A DNA stretch of 59,411 nucleotides from the NCBI GenBank assembly GCA_041675885.1, contig JBAYSY010000012.1:1-59411 (forward strand), written 5' to 3'. The translations under genes were made by a program, and so were the position numbers. The DNA is from JBAYSY01 sp041675885. GTDB taxonomy: Bacteria; Pseudomonadota; Alphaproteobacteria; Rhodobacterales; Rhodobacteraceae. Shown piece by piece: positions 29,700 through 37,606 of the stretch (the stretch's first letter is position 1; every line of letters begins with the position of its first letter). The notes under the pieces were generated by a model that searched no databases, was not told the DNA's origin, and worked only from the letters and a program-made list of their open reading frames with translations.

Positions 29700-30798
29700 C
29701 GCCGACCGCCGCTTCATGCGGCTGGCGCTGGGGCTGGGCGCGCGTGGGTCCGGGCGGGTCTGGCCCAATCCGGCGGTGGGTTGCGTGATCGTGGCCGGGG
29801 GCCGGGTGGGCGGGCGCATCGTGGGGCGCGGCTGGACGCAGCCGGGCGGCAGGCCCCATGCCGAGGTGGTGGCGCTGGCGCAGGCGGGGCCGCTGGCGCG
29901 CGGGGCGACCGCCTATGTCAGCCTTGAACCCTGTGCCCATCACGGCAAGACCCCGCCCTGTGCCGATGCGCTGATCAGGGCCGGGGTGGCGCGGGTGGTG
30001 ACCGCGCTCGAAGATCCCGACAAGCGCACGGCGGGGCAGGGGCACGCGATGCTGCGCAAGGCCGGGAGCGCGGTCACCGAAAGGGTAGAGGCCGAGGCCG
30101 CCGCCCGCGCCCATCGCGGCTTCGTGCTGCGGGTGACCGAAGGGCGGCCGATGGTGACGTTGAAACTTGCGGCCAGCCTCGATGGCCGCATCGCCACCGC
30201 CGCGGGCGAAAGCCGCTGGATCACCGGCGAAGCGGCGCGGGCGCGGGTGCATCTGCTGCGCGCCCGCCATGACGCGGTGCTGGTGGGCGGGGGCACGGCG
30301 CGGGCCGACGATCCGCAACTGACGGTGCGCGGGCTCGGGACCGGCTGGCAGCCGGTGCGGGTGGTGGCCTCGGCCGGGCTCGACCTGCCGGAGGGCGGGC
30401 GGCTGGCGGAGCCGGTCGCGGGCGCGCCCTTGTGGCTCTTGCACGGGCCGGAGGCGCCGGAGGCGTCGCGCGGCTACTGGCAGGGGCGGGGCGCGCGGCT
30501 GATCGAGACCGCTACGGACGGGCAGGGGCTTGACCCCGAGGCGATGCTGGCGGCATTGGGCGCGGCCGGGCTGACGCGGGTGTTCTGCGAGGGCGGCGGC
30601 GCGCTGGCGGCAAGCCTCATGCGCGCCGGGCTGGTCGATGAACTGATCACCTTCACGGCCGGGATCGGCCTCGGTTCCGAATCCCGCCCGGCGCTGGGGC
30701 CGCTGGCGCTTGACCGGCTGGCCGACGCGCCCCGGTTCCGGCTGCTGGGGGCGGAGCCCGTGGGCGGCGACGTGATGCAGCTTTGGGAGCGGGCCTGA
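29686..30798 (+). CDS. ribD: Bifunctional riboflavin deaminase/reductase
   Basis: 370 residues. The N-terminal deaminase has the zinc site H-A-E and P-C-A-H-H-G-K-T-P-P-C; the C-terminal reductase has L-K-L-A-A-S-L-D-G-R-I-A, S-R-W-I-T-G and E-G-G-G-A-L. It performs the second and third steps from GTP to riboflavin. The start overlaps nrdR. It lies 4.4 kb from ribE-ribBX-ribH, separated by genes on the opposite strand. Confidence 0.95.
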   Translation: MVTTDADRRFMRLALGLGARGSGRVWPNPAVGCVIVAGGRVGGRIVGRGWTQPGGRPHAEVVALAQAGPLARGATAYVSLEPCAHHGKTPPCADALIRAGVARVVTALEDPDKRTAGQGHAMLRKAGSAVTERVEAEAAARAHRGFVLRVTEGRPMVTLKLAASLDGRIATAAGESRWITGEAARARVHLLRARHDAVLVGGGTARADDPQLTVRGLGTGWQPVRVVASAGLDLPEGGRLAEPVAGAPLWLLHGPEAPEASRGYWQGRGARLIETATDGQGLDPEAMLAALGAAGLTRVFCEGGGALAASLMRAGLVDELITFTAGIGLGSESRPALGPLALDRLADAPRFRLLGAEPVGGDVMQLWERA

Positions 30799-30804
30799 TC
30801 CGCC

Positions 30805-30949
30805 GGGGGCGGTGCGCTGAAGCGCACCCTACGTTGTTCCTCCTTTTTCACGTTGTTCCTCCTTTCGCCTCGGGGGCCGCCTGCGGCAAGCGGCACCACG
30901 GCCGGGGACAGGCGCACCCCTGTAGGGTGCGCTTCAGCGCACCGCCCCC
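30805..30949. repeat. Miniature inverted-repeat element
   Basis: Perfect 28-base inverted arms at 30805-30832 and 30922-30949, separated by 89 bases. Each arm itself contains the palindrome GGTGCGCT-(2)-AGCGCACC. Between the arms is a 16-base direct repeat ACGTTGTTCCTCCTTT (30831-30846, 30850-30865). No coding capacity. It lies between ribD and a small exported protein; the structure fits a MITE or a paired REP. Confidence 0.75.
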
Positions 30950-31077
30950 CGGCTGATCGCCTGATGCAACCGGGGCACCCGCATCGCTGCGGCACCCGCG
31001 CGCAGGGGATTGCATTTTCCGATAAAAACACTCAGAAATATCTGGCGCGCGCTCCGCAGCCACAAAGGAACCCACCC

Positions 31078-31365
31078 ATGCGTGTCCTCCCGACCCTCGC
31101 CGCCGCCGCCCTGGCCCTTTCCGCCCTTCCGGTGCTTGCCGACGAAGCCATGCCCTTCGGCTACGGTATCTTCGAAGGCGCGGTGCCGCATCTCGACCTC
31201 GAGACCTGTCCGGCCGAACTCGCGGGCGAGAACCGTTTCTGCCGACTGACCATCGGCCATGACGAAGTGCATGTCTTCGCCTTCAGCCGCGACGGCGACG
31301 TGCCGCTGGTCGGCCATGCGTCCTGGCACGCCGACGACCTCGATCTCGGCGCGCTGTTCGAATAG
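31078..31365 (+). CDS. Small exported protein of unknown function
   Basis: 95 residues with a clear signal peptide (charged start, hydrophobic 5-20, cleavage after V-L-A). The mature part is about 74 residues with two cysteines (C-P-A-E and F-C-R) that could form a disulfide, and is mildly acidic. I do not recognise the family. A G-rich AAGGAAC ribosome site precedes the ATG. Composition matches its neighbours. Confidence 0.65.
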   Translation: MRVLPTLAAAALALSALPVLADEAMPFGYGIFEGAVPHLDLETCPAELAGENRFCRLTIGHDEVHVFAFSRDGDVPLVGHASWHADDLDLGALFE

Positions 31366-31425
31366 CGCCCGCCCCGGAAGGCCGGATGATTGACACGGGC
31401 GGCGCGGTGGTCCATCGCTCCGCCC

Positions 31426-33276
31426 ATGCTGCGCATCTCCGATATCTCCTTCTCCATCGCGGGCCGCCCGCTGTTCAGCGGCGCCTCGGCCACCATCCCG
31501 GCGGGCCACAAGGTCGGCCTTGTCGGCCGCAACGGCACCGGCAAGACCACGCTGTTCCGGCTGATCCGGGGCGAGTTGCCGCTGGAAGGCGGCCGCATCG
31601 ACCTGCCCGCCCGTGCCCGGATCGGCGGGGTGGCGCAGGAGGTGCCGTCCTCGTCCGATACGCTGCTGGAAACCGTGCTGGCGGCGGATACCGAACGCGC
31701 CGGGCTGATGGCCGAGGCCGCGAGCGCCACCGACCCCGCCCGCATCGCCGAGGTCCAGACCCGGCTTGCCGATATCGACGCCTGGTCGGCCGAGGCGCGG
31801 GCGAGCGCGATCCTGCGCGGGCTTGGCTTCGACGCCGCGGCGCAGGTCCGGCCCTGCTCGGATTTCTCGGGCGGCTGGCGGATGCGGGTGGCGCTGGCCG
31901 GGGTGCTGTTCGCCCGGCCGGACTACCTGCTGCTGGATGAGCCGACCAACTACCTCGACCTTGAAGGCGCGCTCTGGCTGGAAAGCTATCTGGCGCGATA
32001 CCCGCATACGGTGATCATCATCAGCCACGACCGCGGGCTGCTCAATCGCGCCGTGGGCGGCATCCTGCATCTCGACAACCGCAAGCTGACCTACTGGTCC
32101 GGCAATTACGACGCCTTCGCCCGCGCCCGGGCCGAACAGCGTGCGGTGCAGGCGGCCGAGGCCAAGAAACAGGCGCTGCGCCGGGCGCATCTGCAAGGTT
32201 TCGTCGATCGGTTCCGCGCCAAGGCGTCGAAGGCGGTGCAGGCGCAGTCGCGGCTGAAGATGCTGGAGAAGATGACCCCGATCACCGCGCCCGAGGAGGC
32301 GGCGAAACAGGTCTTCACCTTCCCCGCGCCCGAGGAACTGTCACCGCCCATCGTGTCGATGGAGGGGGTGGCGGTGGGCTATGACGGCCGCGCGGTGCTG
32401 CGGCGGCTCGACCTTCGCATCGACCAGGACGACCGGATCGCACTGCTGGGCCGCAACGGCGAGGGAAAATCCACGCTGTCCAAGCTGCTGGCCGGGAAAC
32501 TGGCCCCGATGGGCGGGCAGATCACCCGCGCCGGGAAACTTCGGGTCGGCTATTTCGCCCAGCATCAGGTCGATGAACTGCACGTGGACGAAACGCCCCT
32601 CCAGCACATCCAGCGGCTGCGTCCGACCGAACAGCAATCGAAGCTGCGGGCGCGGCTGGCGGGATTCGGGCTGCTGGCCGATCAGGCGGAGACCGAGGTC
32701 GGCAGGCTTTCCGGCGGGCAGAAGGCGCGGCTGTCGCTCCTGCTCGCCACGCTCGACGCGCCGCATATGCTGATCCTCGACGAGCCCACCAACCACCTCG
32801 ACATCGAATCGCGCGAGGCGCTGGTCGAGGCGCTGACCGCCTATACCGGCGCGGTGGTCCTCGTGTCGCACGACATGCACCTTCTGGGGCTGGTGGCCGA
32901 CCGGCTCTGGCTGGTGCAGGACGGGGGCGTTGCCCCATGGACCGGCGATCTTGAGGATTACCGGCGGATGCTGCTGTCGGGCGAGACCGGAGAGGACCGG
33001 CCCGCCCGGCCGAAACCCGAGCGCAAGCGGGCCGGGCGCGAGGAGCTTTCCTCCCTGCGCTCCGAGGTCCGCCGCTGCGAGGAACGGCTGGAGAAACTCA
33101 ACGACATGCGCGACCGGCTGGCGGCGAAGCTTGCCGATCCGGCGATCTACGAACCCGCGCGGATCGGCGAGATGGAGGTGTTCCAGAAGAAATACGCCGA
33201 GGTGATGGACGGGATCGACCGGGCCGAGGCCCTGTGGCTGGCCGCACAGGAAAAGCTGGAAGAAGCGGCAGCGTGA
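31426..33276 (+). CDS. ABC-F family ATPase
   Basis: 616 residues with two ATP-binding cassettes and no membrane part. Cassette 1: G-R-N-G-T-G-K-T-T, signature D-F-S-G-G-W-R-M-R, L-L-L-D-E-P-T-N. Cassette 2: G-R-N-G-E-G-K-S-T, L-S-G-G-Q-K-A-R, L-I-L-D-E-P-T-N-H-L-D. A linker between them is rich in basic residues, and a C-terminal coiled coil (about 545-616) resembles YheS/Uup. ABC-F proteins act on ribosomes. Which subfamily cannot be fixed by eye. The ATG at 31426 opens the first beta-strand. Confidence 0.92.
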   Translation: MLRISDISFSIAGRPLFSGASATIPAGHKVGLVGRNGTGKTTLFRLIRGELPLEGGRIDLPARARIGGVAQEVPSSSDTLLETVLAADTERAGLMAEAASATDPARIAEVQTRLADIDAWSAEARASAILRGLGFDAAAQVRPCSDFSGGWRMRVALAGVLFARPDYLLLDEPTNYLDLEGALWLESYLARYPHTVIIISHDRGLLNRAVGGILHLDNRKLTYWSGNYDAFARARAEQRAVQAAEAKKQALRRAHLQGFVDRFRAKASKAVQAQSRLKMLEKMTPITAPEEAAKQVFTFPAPEELSPPIVSMEGVAVGYDGRAVLRRLDLRIDQDDRIALLGRNGEGKSTLSKLLAGKLAPMGGQITRAGKLRVGYFAQHQVDELHVDETPLQHIQRLRPTEQQSKLRARLAGFGLLADQAETEVGRLSGGQKARLSLLLATLDAPHMLILDEPTNHLDIESREALVEALTAYTGAVVLVSHDMHLLGLVADRLWLVQDGGVAPWTGDLEDYRRMLLSGETGEDRPARPKPERKRAGREELSSLRSEVRRCEERLEKLNDMRDRLAAKLADPAIYEPARIGEMEVFQKKYAEVMDGIDRAEALWLAAQEKLEEAAA

Positions 33277-33301
33277 ACCGGGACCGGCGCAGGGGGGCCG
33301 C

Positions 33302-33925
33302 ATGATCGACACCGCATTCCTGATCACCGCCTTCGTCACCCTGTTCGTGGTGATCGACCCCATCGGGCTGGTGCCGCTGTTCATCCCGCTCACGCGTGGC
33401 ATGACGGCGGCGCAGCGCCGGGCCGTGGGCTTGCGCGCCTGCGTGATCGCCGTGGCGATCCTGACGCTGTTCGGGCTGGCGGGCGAGGCGGTGCTGGGTT
33501 TCGTCGGCATCTCCATGCCCGCCTTCCGCATCGCGGGCGGGGTGCTGCTGTTCCTGACCGCGCTCGACATGCTGTTCGAGCGCCGCACCCGGCGGCGCGA
33601 AGGCAAGGCCGACACCGCCGACGATCCTTCGGTCTTTCCGCTGGCGATCCCGCTGATCGCCGGGCCGGGGGCGATCGCCACCATGATCCTGCTGGTGGGC
33701 GAGGCCGGGAACTGGGCCGGGGTGGTCGCGGTCCATGCGGTGATGCTGGCGGTCGTCGCCATGGGCTTCGTGCTGTTCCTGATGGCGGGCCCGCTGGAGC
33801 GCCTGCTCGGCCGGACCGGCACGCTGGTGGTGACGCGGCTCCTCGGGATGCTGCTGGCCGCGCTGTCGGTGCAGTTCATCATCGACGGGATTCTGGGAAT
33901 CGGCCTGATGGGCGCGCCGGGGTAG
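33302..33925 (+). CDS. MarC family membrane protein
   Basis: 207 residues and six predicted membrane helices. F-V-V-I-D-P-I-G-L-V-P-L-F near the N-terminus and I-P-L-I-A-G-P-G-A-I-A-T-M in the middle are the MarC/NAAT signatures. Function unknown despite the historical link to multiple resistance. It follows the ABC-F gene by 25 bases with an AGGGGGG ribosome site. Confidence 0.9.
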   Translation: MIDTAFLITAFVTLFVVIDPIGLVPLFIPLTRGMTAAQRRAVGLRACVIAVAILTLFGLAGEAVLGFVGISMPAFRIAGGVLLFLTALDMLFERRTRRREGKADTADDPSVFPLAIPLIAGPGAIATMILLVGEAGNWAGVVAVHAVMLAVVAMGFVLFLMAGPLERLLGRTGTLVVTRLLGMLLAALSVQFIIDGILGIGLMGAPG

Positions 33926-34063
33926 GGGCCCCGCCCGGATACAAGGCGCGGCACGCGCTGCCCCCTGTTTCGCCCGAGCCATCGGGGCCGGAACGCATGC
34001 GAGAGCCGCCCTGCCTGCCGGGGGCTTTTGCGAGGCGGGCCGCGGCGCTATGCTGCGCGAAAA

Positions 34064-34091
34064 CAGGGCCCGGAAAGCAGGGCCCGGAAAG
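34064..34091 (+). repeat. Exact 14-bp tandem duplication upstream of the DeoR-family gene
   Basis: CAGGGCCCGGAAAG occurs twice head to tail (34064-34077, 34078-34091), followed by a partial third start CAGGGG that forms the ribosome site. Confidence 0.8.
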
Positions 34092-34102
34092 CAGGGGACG
34101 GC

Positions 34103-34873
34103 ATGGCACAGAACTTCCGGCAGGGCGAGATCCTGCGCCGCGCGCGCGAGCAGGGCAAGGTGGTGGTCGAGGATCTCGCCGCCCATTTCGGCGTCACGCT
34201 CCAGACCATCCGGCGCGACCTGACGGAACTGTGCGAACAGGGCGTGCTGACAAGGGTCTATGGCGGGGCGATCCTGCCTTCCGGCGTGGCGAACATCGGC
34301 TATGAGGAGCGCCGCACCCTCAACCCCGGCGGCAAGGATGTGATCGGCCAGATGGTGGCGGCGGCGATCCCGGACGAAGCCTCGGTCTTTCTCGGGATCG
34401 GCACCACGACCGAGGCGGTCGCCCGCGCGCTGGTCGAGCGCAGGAACCTGATGGTGGTGACCAACAACCTGAATGTCGCCAATATCATGGCCGCCAATCC
34501 GGGGGCCGAGGTGATCGTCTCGGGCGGGCTCCTGCGCCGGGCCGATGCCGGGCTGGTGGGCGACATGACGCTGGAGCTTCTGCGCAACTTCAAGGTGGAT
34601 TTCGCGGTGCTGGGCACCTCGGCGCTGGACGAGGAGGGCGACCTTCTCGACTTCGACTTCCGCGAGGCGCGGGTCAACCAGGCGATCCTGCGGCAGGCGC
34701 GGCAGACCTTCCTTGCCGCCGACCATTCCAAGTTCGCCCGCAAGGCGCCGGTGCGGATCGCCTCGCTCTCGGAGATCGACCGGTTCTTCACCGACCGCGC
34801 GCCGCCCGCGCCGGTCATGGCGCTGTGCCGGGAGTGGGAGACGACGGTGGAGTTCCCGGCCGAATGTGGTTGA
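34103..34873 (+). CDS. DeoR/GlpR family transcriptional regulator
   Basis: 256 residues. N-terminal DeoR winged helix (about 1-57) with V-V-V-E-D-L-A-A-H-F and Q-T-I-R-R-D-L. The C-terminal sugar-phosphate sensor has I-G-T-T-T-E-A and V-T-N-N-L-N-V. The pattern is closest to GlpR, repressor of glycerol-3-phosphate genes, but no glp gene is adjacent. Start follows a GGGGACGG site. Confidence 0.88.
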   Translation: MAQNFRQGEILRRAREQGKVVVEDLAAHFGVTLQTIRRDLTELCEQGVLTRVYGGAILPSGVANIGYEERRTLNPGGKDVIGQMVAAAIPDEASVFLGIGTTTEAVARALVERRNLMVVTNNLNVANIMAANPGAEVIVSGGLLRRADAGLVGDMTLELLRNFKVDFAVLGTSALDEEGDLLDFDFREARVNQAILRQARQTFLAADHSKFARKAPVRIASLSEIDRFFTDRAPPAPVMALCREWETTVEFPAECG

Positions 34874-34974
34874 AGAGTTTCGTCTGACACCATGATTGGT
34901 CGCGGGATGCCGCCGCAGTTGCCCGTGCCGGTTCCGACCCGGGTTTCGGCGGCTGTGCAACCGGCCCCGACGGT

Positions 34975-34988
34975 TTGATCCGGGTCAA
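34975..34988. promoter_or_regulatory. FNR/FnrL-type box upstream of the YdcH-like gene
   Basis: TTGATCCGGGTCAA, a full match to the relaxed TTGAY-N4-RTCAA consensus. It ends 86 bases before the GTG start at 35075, suitable for a class II or class I promoter. Confidence 0.7.
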
Positions 34989-35074
34989 TGTTGCCCGCTT
35001 GCGCCCGGCCTAGACTTCCTTCGAATCGACTGGAAACAGTCTGGCCGAAACAGGCCGGACAGAAGGAGGCGCCT

Positions 35075-35308
35075 GTGTCGAACACCCCGCATGAGCTTGC
35101 CGACGAATTCCCGCAGGAGGCGGAGCGTATCCGCGAATTGCGGCTGGAAGACGCGCATTTCGCCCGGCTGGCCGATGAATACCATGAGGTGAACCGCGCC
35201 GTGCACCGGGCCGAAACCCGGGCCGAGGTAGTGTCGGACCAGCACGAGACCGAGCTGCGCCGCCGCCGGATGCAACTGAAGGACGAGATCGGCCGGATTC
35301 TGGCTTAA
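35075..35308 (+). CDS. YdcH family (DUF465) small protein
   Basis: 77 residues, mostly helical and highly charged, with the DUF465 pattern H-E-L-A-D-E-F-P, H-F-A-R-L-A-D-E-Y-H-E-V-N and L-K-D-E-I. It starts with GTG preceded by AGGAGG at ideal spacing. Function unknown. The FNR box upstream suggests induction at low oxygen, which is inference. Confidence 0.85.
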   Translation: MSNTPHELADEFPQEAERIRELRLEDAHFARLADEYHEVNRAVHRAETRAEVVSDQHETELRRRRMQLKDEIGRILA

Positions 35309-35323
35309 CCGGATTTCAGCCGA

Positions 35324-36715
35324 TCAGTCGGCGATCTCGTAAGGGATCACCCCGCGCCGGTCCGGATCGACCCTTAGTCGGCGCTCCAGGGGCGGCACCG
35401 ACCGCTGATGGCAGTCGGGCCGTTCGCAGATCCGGCAGGAGATGCCGATCGGCTCGAACTTCCGCGCAAGGTCGAGATCGTCGGCATAGACGATTCCGGG
35501 TGCATGGGCGATCTCGCAGCCAAGGCAGATCGCATAGCGCCGCACCGGGGCGGTAAAGCTGCCGCCCCCTTTCGAGACCTCGCGCGAGACGCAGAGATAG
35601 CGCACCCCGTCCGGGGTCTCGGCAAGCTGGCGCAGGAACCGCCCCGGCGTCTCGAAGGCACGGTGCATGTTCCACAACGGGCAGGCGCCGCCGAACCGGG
35701 CGAATTGGAGCCGCGTCGCCGAATGGCGCTTGGTGATGGTGCCCGCCTGGTCGACCCGGACGAAGAAGAACGGGATCCCCTTGAGCCCGGGGCGCTGCAT
35801 GGTGGAAAGCCGGTGTGCCACCTGCTCGATCGAGGCGCCGAAACGGTCGGCCAGCCGTTCGAGATCGTGCCTTGTCTCGTGCGCGGCCTCCAGAAAGGCG
35901 CGGTAAGGCATCAGCGCCGCCCCGGCGAAATAGTTGGCAAGCCCGATCCGGGCGATGTCGCGTGCCGCCCCGCTCTGGAACCGGGCGAGGTCGAGGGTGG
36001 CCTCAAGCAGGTCGCGCCGGGCCAGCAGGGCGATCTGGTGCAGAAGCTGAAAGCGCCGGGTGGGTTCCTCCACCCGCGACGAGACCAGCAGCCGCCGCGC
36101 TTCGGGGTCGTAATGGCGCAGCCGCGGCATGTCGGCGGTGGCCAGTTCGATCCCCTCGGCGGCCAGCGCCGCGCGCACGCCCGCCATGATGTCGCCGCCC
36201 GCGCCGGTCGCGAAACGTTCGGCCGCGCGGTCGATGGCGTCAAGGTAGTTGTCGCAATAGTGGAAGAAGTCGCGCACCTCCTCCCATGGCGAGGGGCGCA
36301 GCGCCGTGTCCTCGCGCCCCAGCGCCTCGTCGAGCGAGGCAAGCCGCTCATGGGTCTGCCGGTAGGCCCGGTGCAGGTCGAGAAAGGCGCGGGCCAGCGC
36401 GGGCGCGTTCGACGCCACCAGCCGCAGGTCCGAAAGCGGCGGCGCGGCGGGGCCGAACACCGGGTCCGCCATTGCCTCGCGCATGTCCGAAACCACGCGC
36501 TCCGCGTCGCCGGTGGTCAGTTCGGTCACGTCGAGGCCGAATTCCTGCGCCAGTTGCAGCACCACGCCCGCGGGCACCGGCCGGTGGTTGTTCTCCATCT
36601 GGCTGAGGTAAGGGAGCGAGACGCCGAGCTTCTGCGCGAACAGCTTCTGCGTCAGCCCGAGCCGGGTGCGCATCTCGCGCAGCTTCGCGCCTGCGTAGAG
36701 TTTCCGGGTCGCCAT
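35324..36715 (-). CDS. Short-chain acyl-CoA regulator (ScfR/PccR-like)
   Basis: 463 residues. N-terminal XRE helix-turn-helix (about 9-63) with L-G-L-T-Q-K-L-F-A-Q-K-L and L-P-Y-L-S-Q-M-E-N. The middle resembles an ImmA/ScfR-type domain; the C-terminus has three cysteine groups (G-G-A-C-P, C-L-G-C, C-R-I-C-E-R-P-D-C). This architecture matches the ScfR family that includes PccR of Rhodobacter and RamB. Those regulate propionyl-CoA or acetate genes and bind TTTGCAAA motifs, as found upstream here. Start chosen by family alignment. Confidence 0.85.
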   Translation of the reverse strand: MATRKLYAGAKLREMRTRLGLTQKLFAQKLGVSLPYLSQMENNHRPVPAGVVLQLAQEFGLDVTELTTGDAERVVSDMREAMADPVFGPAAPPLSDLRLVASNAPALARAFLDLHRAYRQTHERLASLDEALGREDTALRPSPWEEVRDFFHYCDNYLDAIDRAAERFATGAGGDIMAGVRAALAAEGIELATADMPRLRHYDPEARRLLVSSRVEEPTRRFQLLHQIALLARRDLLEATLDLARFQSGAARDIARIGLANYFAGAALMPYRAFLEAAHETRHDLERLADRFGASIEQVAHRLSTMQRPGLKGIPFFFVRVDQAGTITKRHSATRLQFARFGGACPLWNMHRAFETPGRFLRQLAETPDGVRYLCVSREVSKGGGSFTAPVRRYAICLGCEIAHAPGIVYADDLDLARKFEPIGISCRICERPDCHQRSVPPLERRLRVDPDRRGVIPYEIAD

Positions 36716-36730
36716 GGCTGCCTCGTGGCC

Positions 36731-36765
36731 GGGTTTGCAAAGCGCAGGGTATAGCTTGCAAACCC
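36731..36765. promoter_or_regulatory. TTTGCAAA-type operator at the PccR-like gene's own promoter
   Basis: Perfect inverted arms GGGTTTGCAA (36731-36740) and TTGCAAACCC (36756-36765). Both carry the TTTGCAA core reported for ScfR-family regulators. It is 16 bases upstream of the start codon, consistent with autoregulation. Confidence 0.7.
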
Positions 36766-36885
36766 CGGCTGGCAAGGGCGGCGGCATCGCCCGCGGCGGG
36801 CCGGGCAGGGGATTTTCCGCCGCCTCTCGGCCTTCGGCCAATCGTTCGCCGCTGAAAACCTGCCACTGGCAGCTTTTCCGGGCGC

Positions 36886-36921
36886 GGCTTGCCCCGAGGA
36901 TATTCGGATCAAGGCGAAATG
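36886..36921. repeat. Weak copy of repeat family A
   Basis: GCTTGCCCCGAGGATATTC then GGATCAAGGCGAAATG resembles the 3' half of the family (GATATTT followed by CAAGGCGAAG). The GCCTCCGGCGGG half is missing. Uncertain. Confidence 0.35.
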
Positions 36922-36945
36922 ATTGCGGCGCCGCGCCAACCCCGT

Positions 36946-37392
36946 TCAGGCGGCGATGCGCGGCAGGCGCAGCAGCGCCTCAAGCCCGGTGTTGCCCTCG
37001 GTCAGGTCCGCAAGGCTTACCCGGTCGAGCCTTGCGTAGAATGCTTCGAGCGCCTCGGACATCAGGCAGCCAAGCTTGCAGACACCGGCAAGCGGGCAGG
37101 TGTTCTCGCCCGTGGGGAAACATTCGACGAAGGGCCGCCCGCCTTCGAAGGTGCGGAACACCGTGCCCACGACGATCTCGGAGGGCGGGTGGGCCAGCCG
37201 CAGCCCGCCGCCGCGCCCGCGCAGGGTTTGCACGAAACCTTCCTGCCCAAGCAGGTGAATGACCTGTGCCAGATGGTTCTCGGACGCATTGCAGCGTTCG
37301 GCGATGTCGCGCTTGCGCAGGGTCCGCTGCGGGTTGACCGCGCAGATCATCAGCACCCGCATCGCCAGATTGGTCCGTGTCGTCAGGCGCAT
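36946..37392 (-). CDS. Rrf2 family regulator with four cysteines
   Basis: 148 residues. Winged helix (about 1-70) and four C-terminal cysteines, Cys91, Cys99, Cys105 and Cys109; the C91-C99-C105 spacing matches RirA, and NsrR is similar. An iron-sulfur cluster is therefore likely, sensing iron, NO or oxygen. No HTH residue is lost. Its upstream region holds an FNR-like/Rrf2-type palindrome. Isolated from infC by two terminators. Ligand not decided by sequence. Confidence 0.88.
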   Translation of the reverse strand: MRLTTRTNLAMRVLMICAVNPQRTLRKRDIAERCNASENHLAQVIHLLGQEGFVQTLRGRGGGLRLAHPPSEIVVGTVFRTFEGGRPFVECFPTGENTCPLAGVCKLGCLMSEALEAFYARLDRVSLADLTEGNTGLEALLRLPRIAA

Positions 37393-37454
37393 GTGGTTCC
37401 TCCTGTCGCGGCCGGCGGCAGCTGGCAACATGGCACAGAAGGTTCAAGAGATGT

Positions 37455-37468
37455 TTGATATACATCAA
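37455..37468. promoter_or_regulatory. FNR-type or Rrf2-type palindrome upstream of the Rrf2 gene
   Basis: TTGATATACATCAA matches the FNR consensus exactly. It is also embedded in a wider dyad GATGT (37450-37454) and ACATC (37462-37466) resembling Rrf2/NsrR operators. It sits 63 bases upstream of the Rrf2 start. Either protein, or both, could bind. Confidence 0.65.
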
Positions 37469-37485
37469 ACAGGCAGGACGCGGGC

Positions 37486-37510
37486 AAAAGGCCCCGCCGG
37501 GGCGGGGCCT
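37486..37510 (-). terminator. Second terminator downstream of infC
   Basis: Stem AGGCCCCGCC / GGCGGGGCCT is perfect over ten bases around two G, followed on the minus strand by TTTT. With the hairpin at 37577-37595 it forms a tandem terminator protecting the Rrf2 gene. Confidence 0.6.
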
Positions 37511-37576
37511 GCCGGAAAAAGGGCCGACAAGACAGGCGCGGGGCGCGCCTGAAGCGTTTCCGCGGTTTCGAACCGG

Positions 37577-37595
37577 AAAACCCTGTCGGGTTTTT
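37577..37595. terminator. Terminator of infC, readable on both strands
   Basis: AAAACCC / GGGTTTT stem with TGTC loop, flanked by A-run and T-run, so it can terminate from either side. It starts 12 bases after the infC stop. Confidence 0.7.
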
Positions 37596-37606
37596 CTGAA
37601 ATCGCC

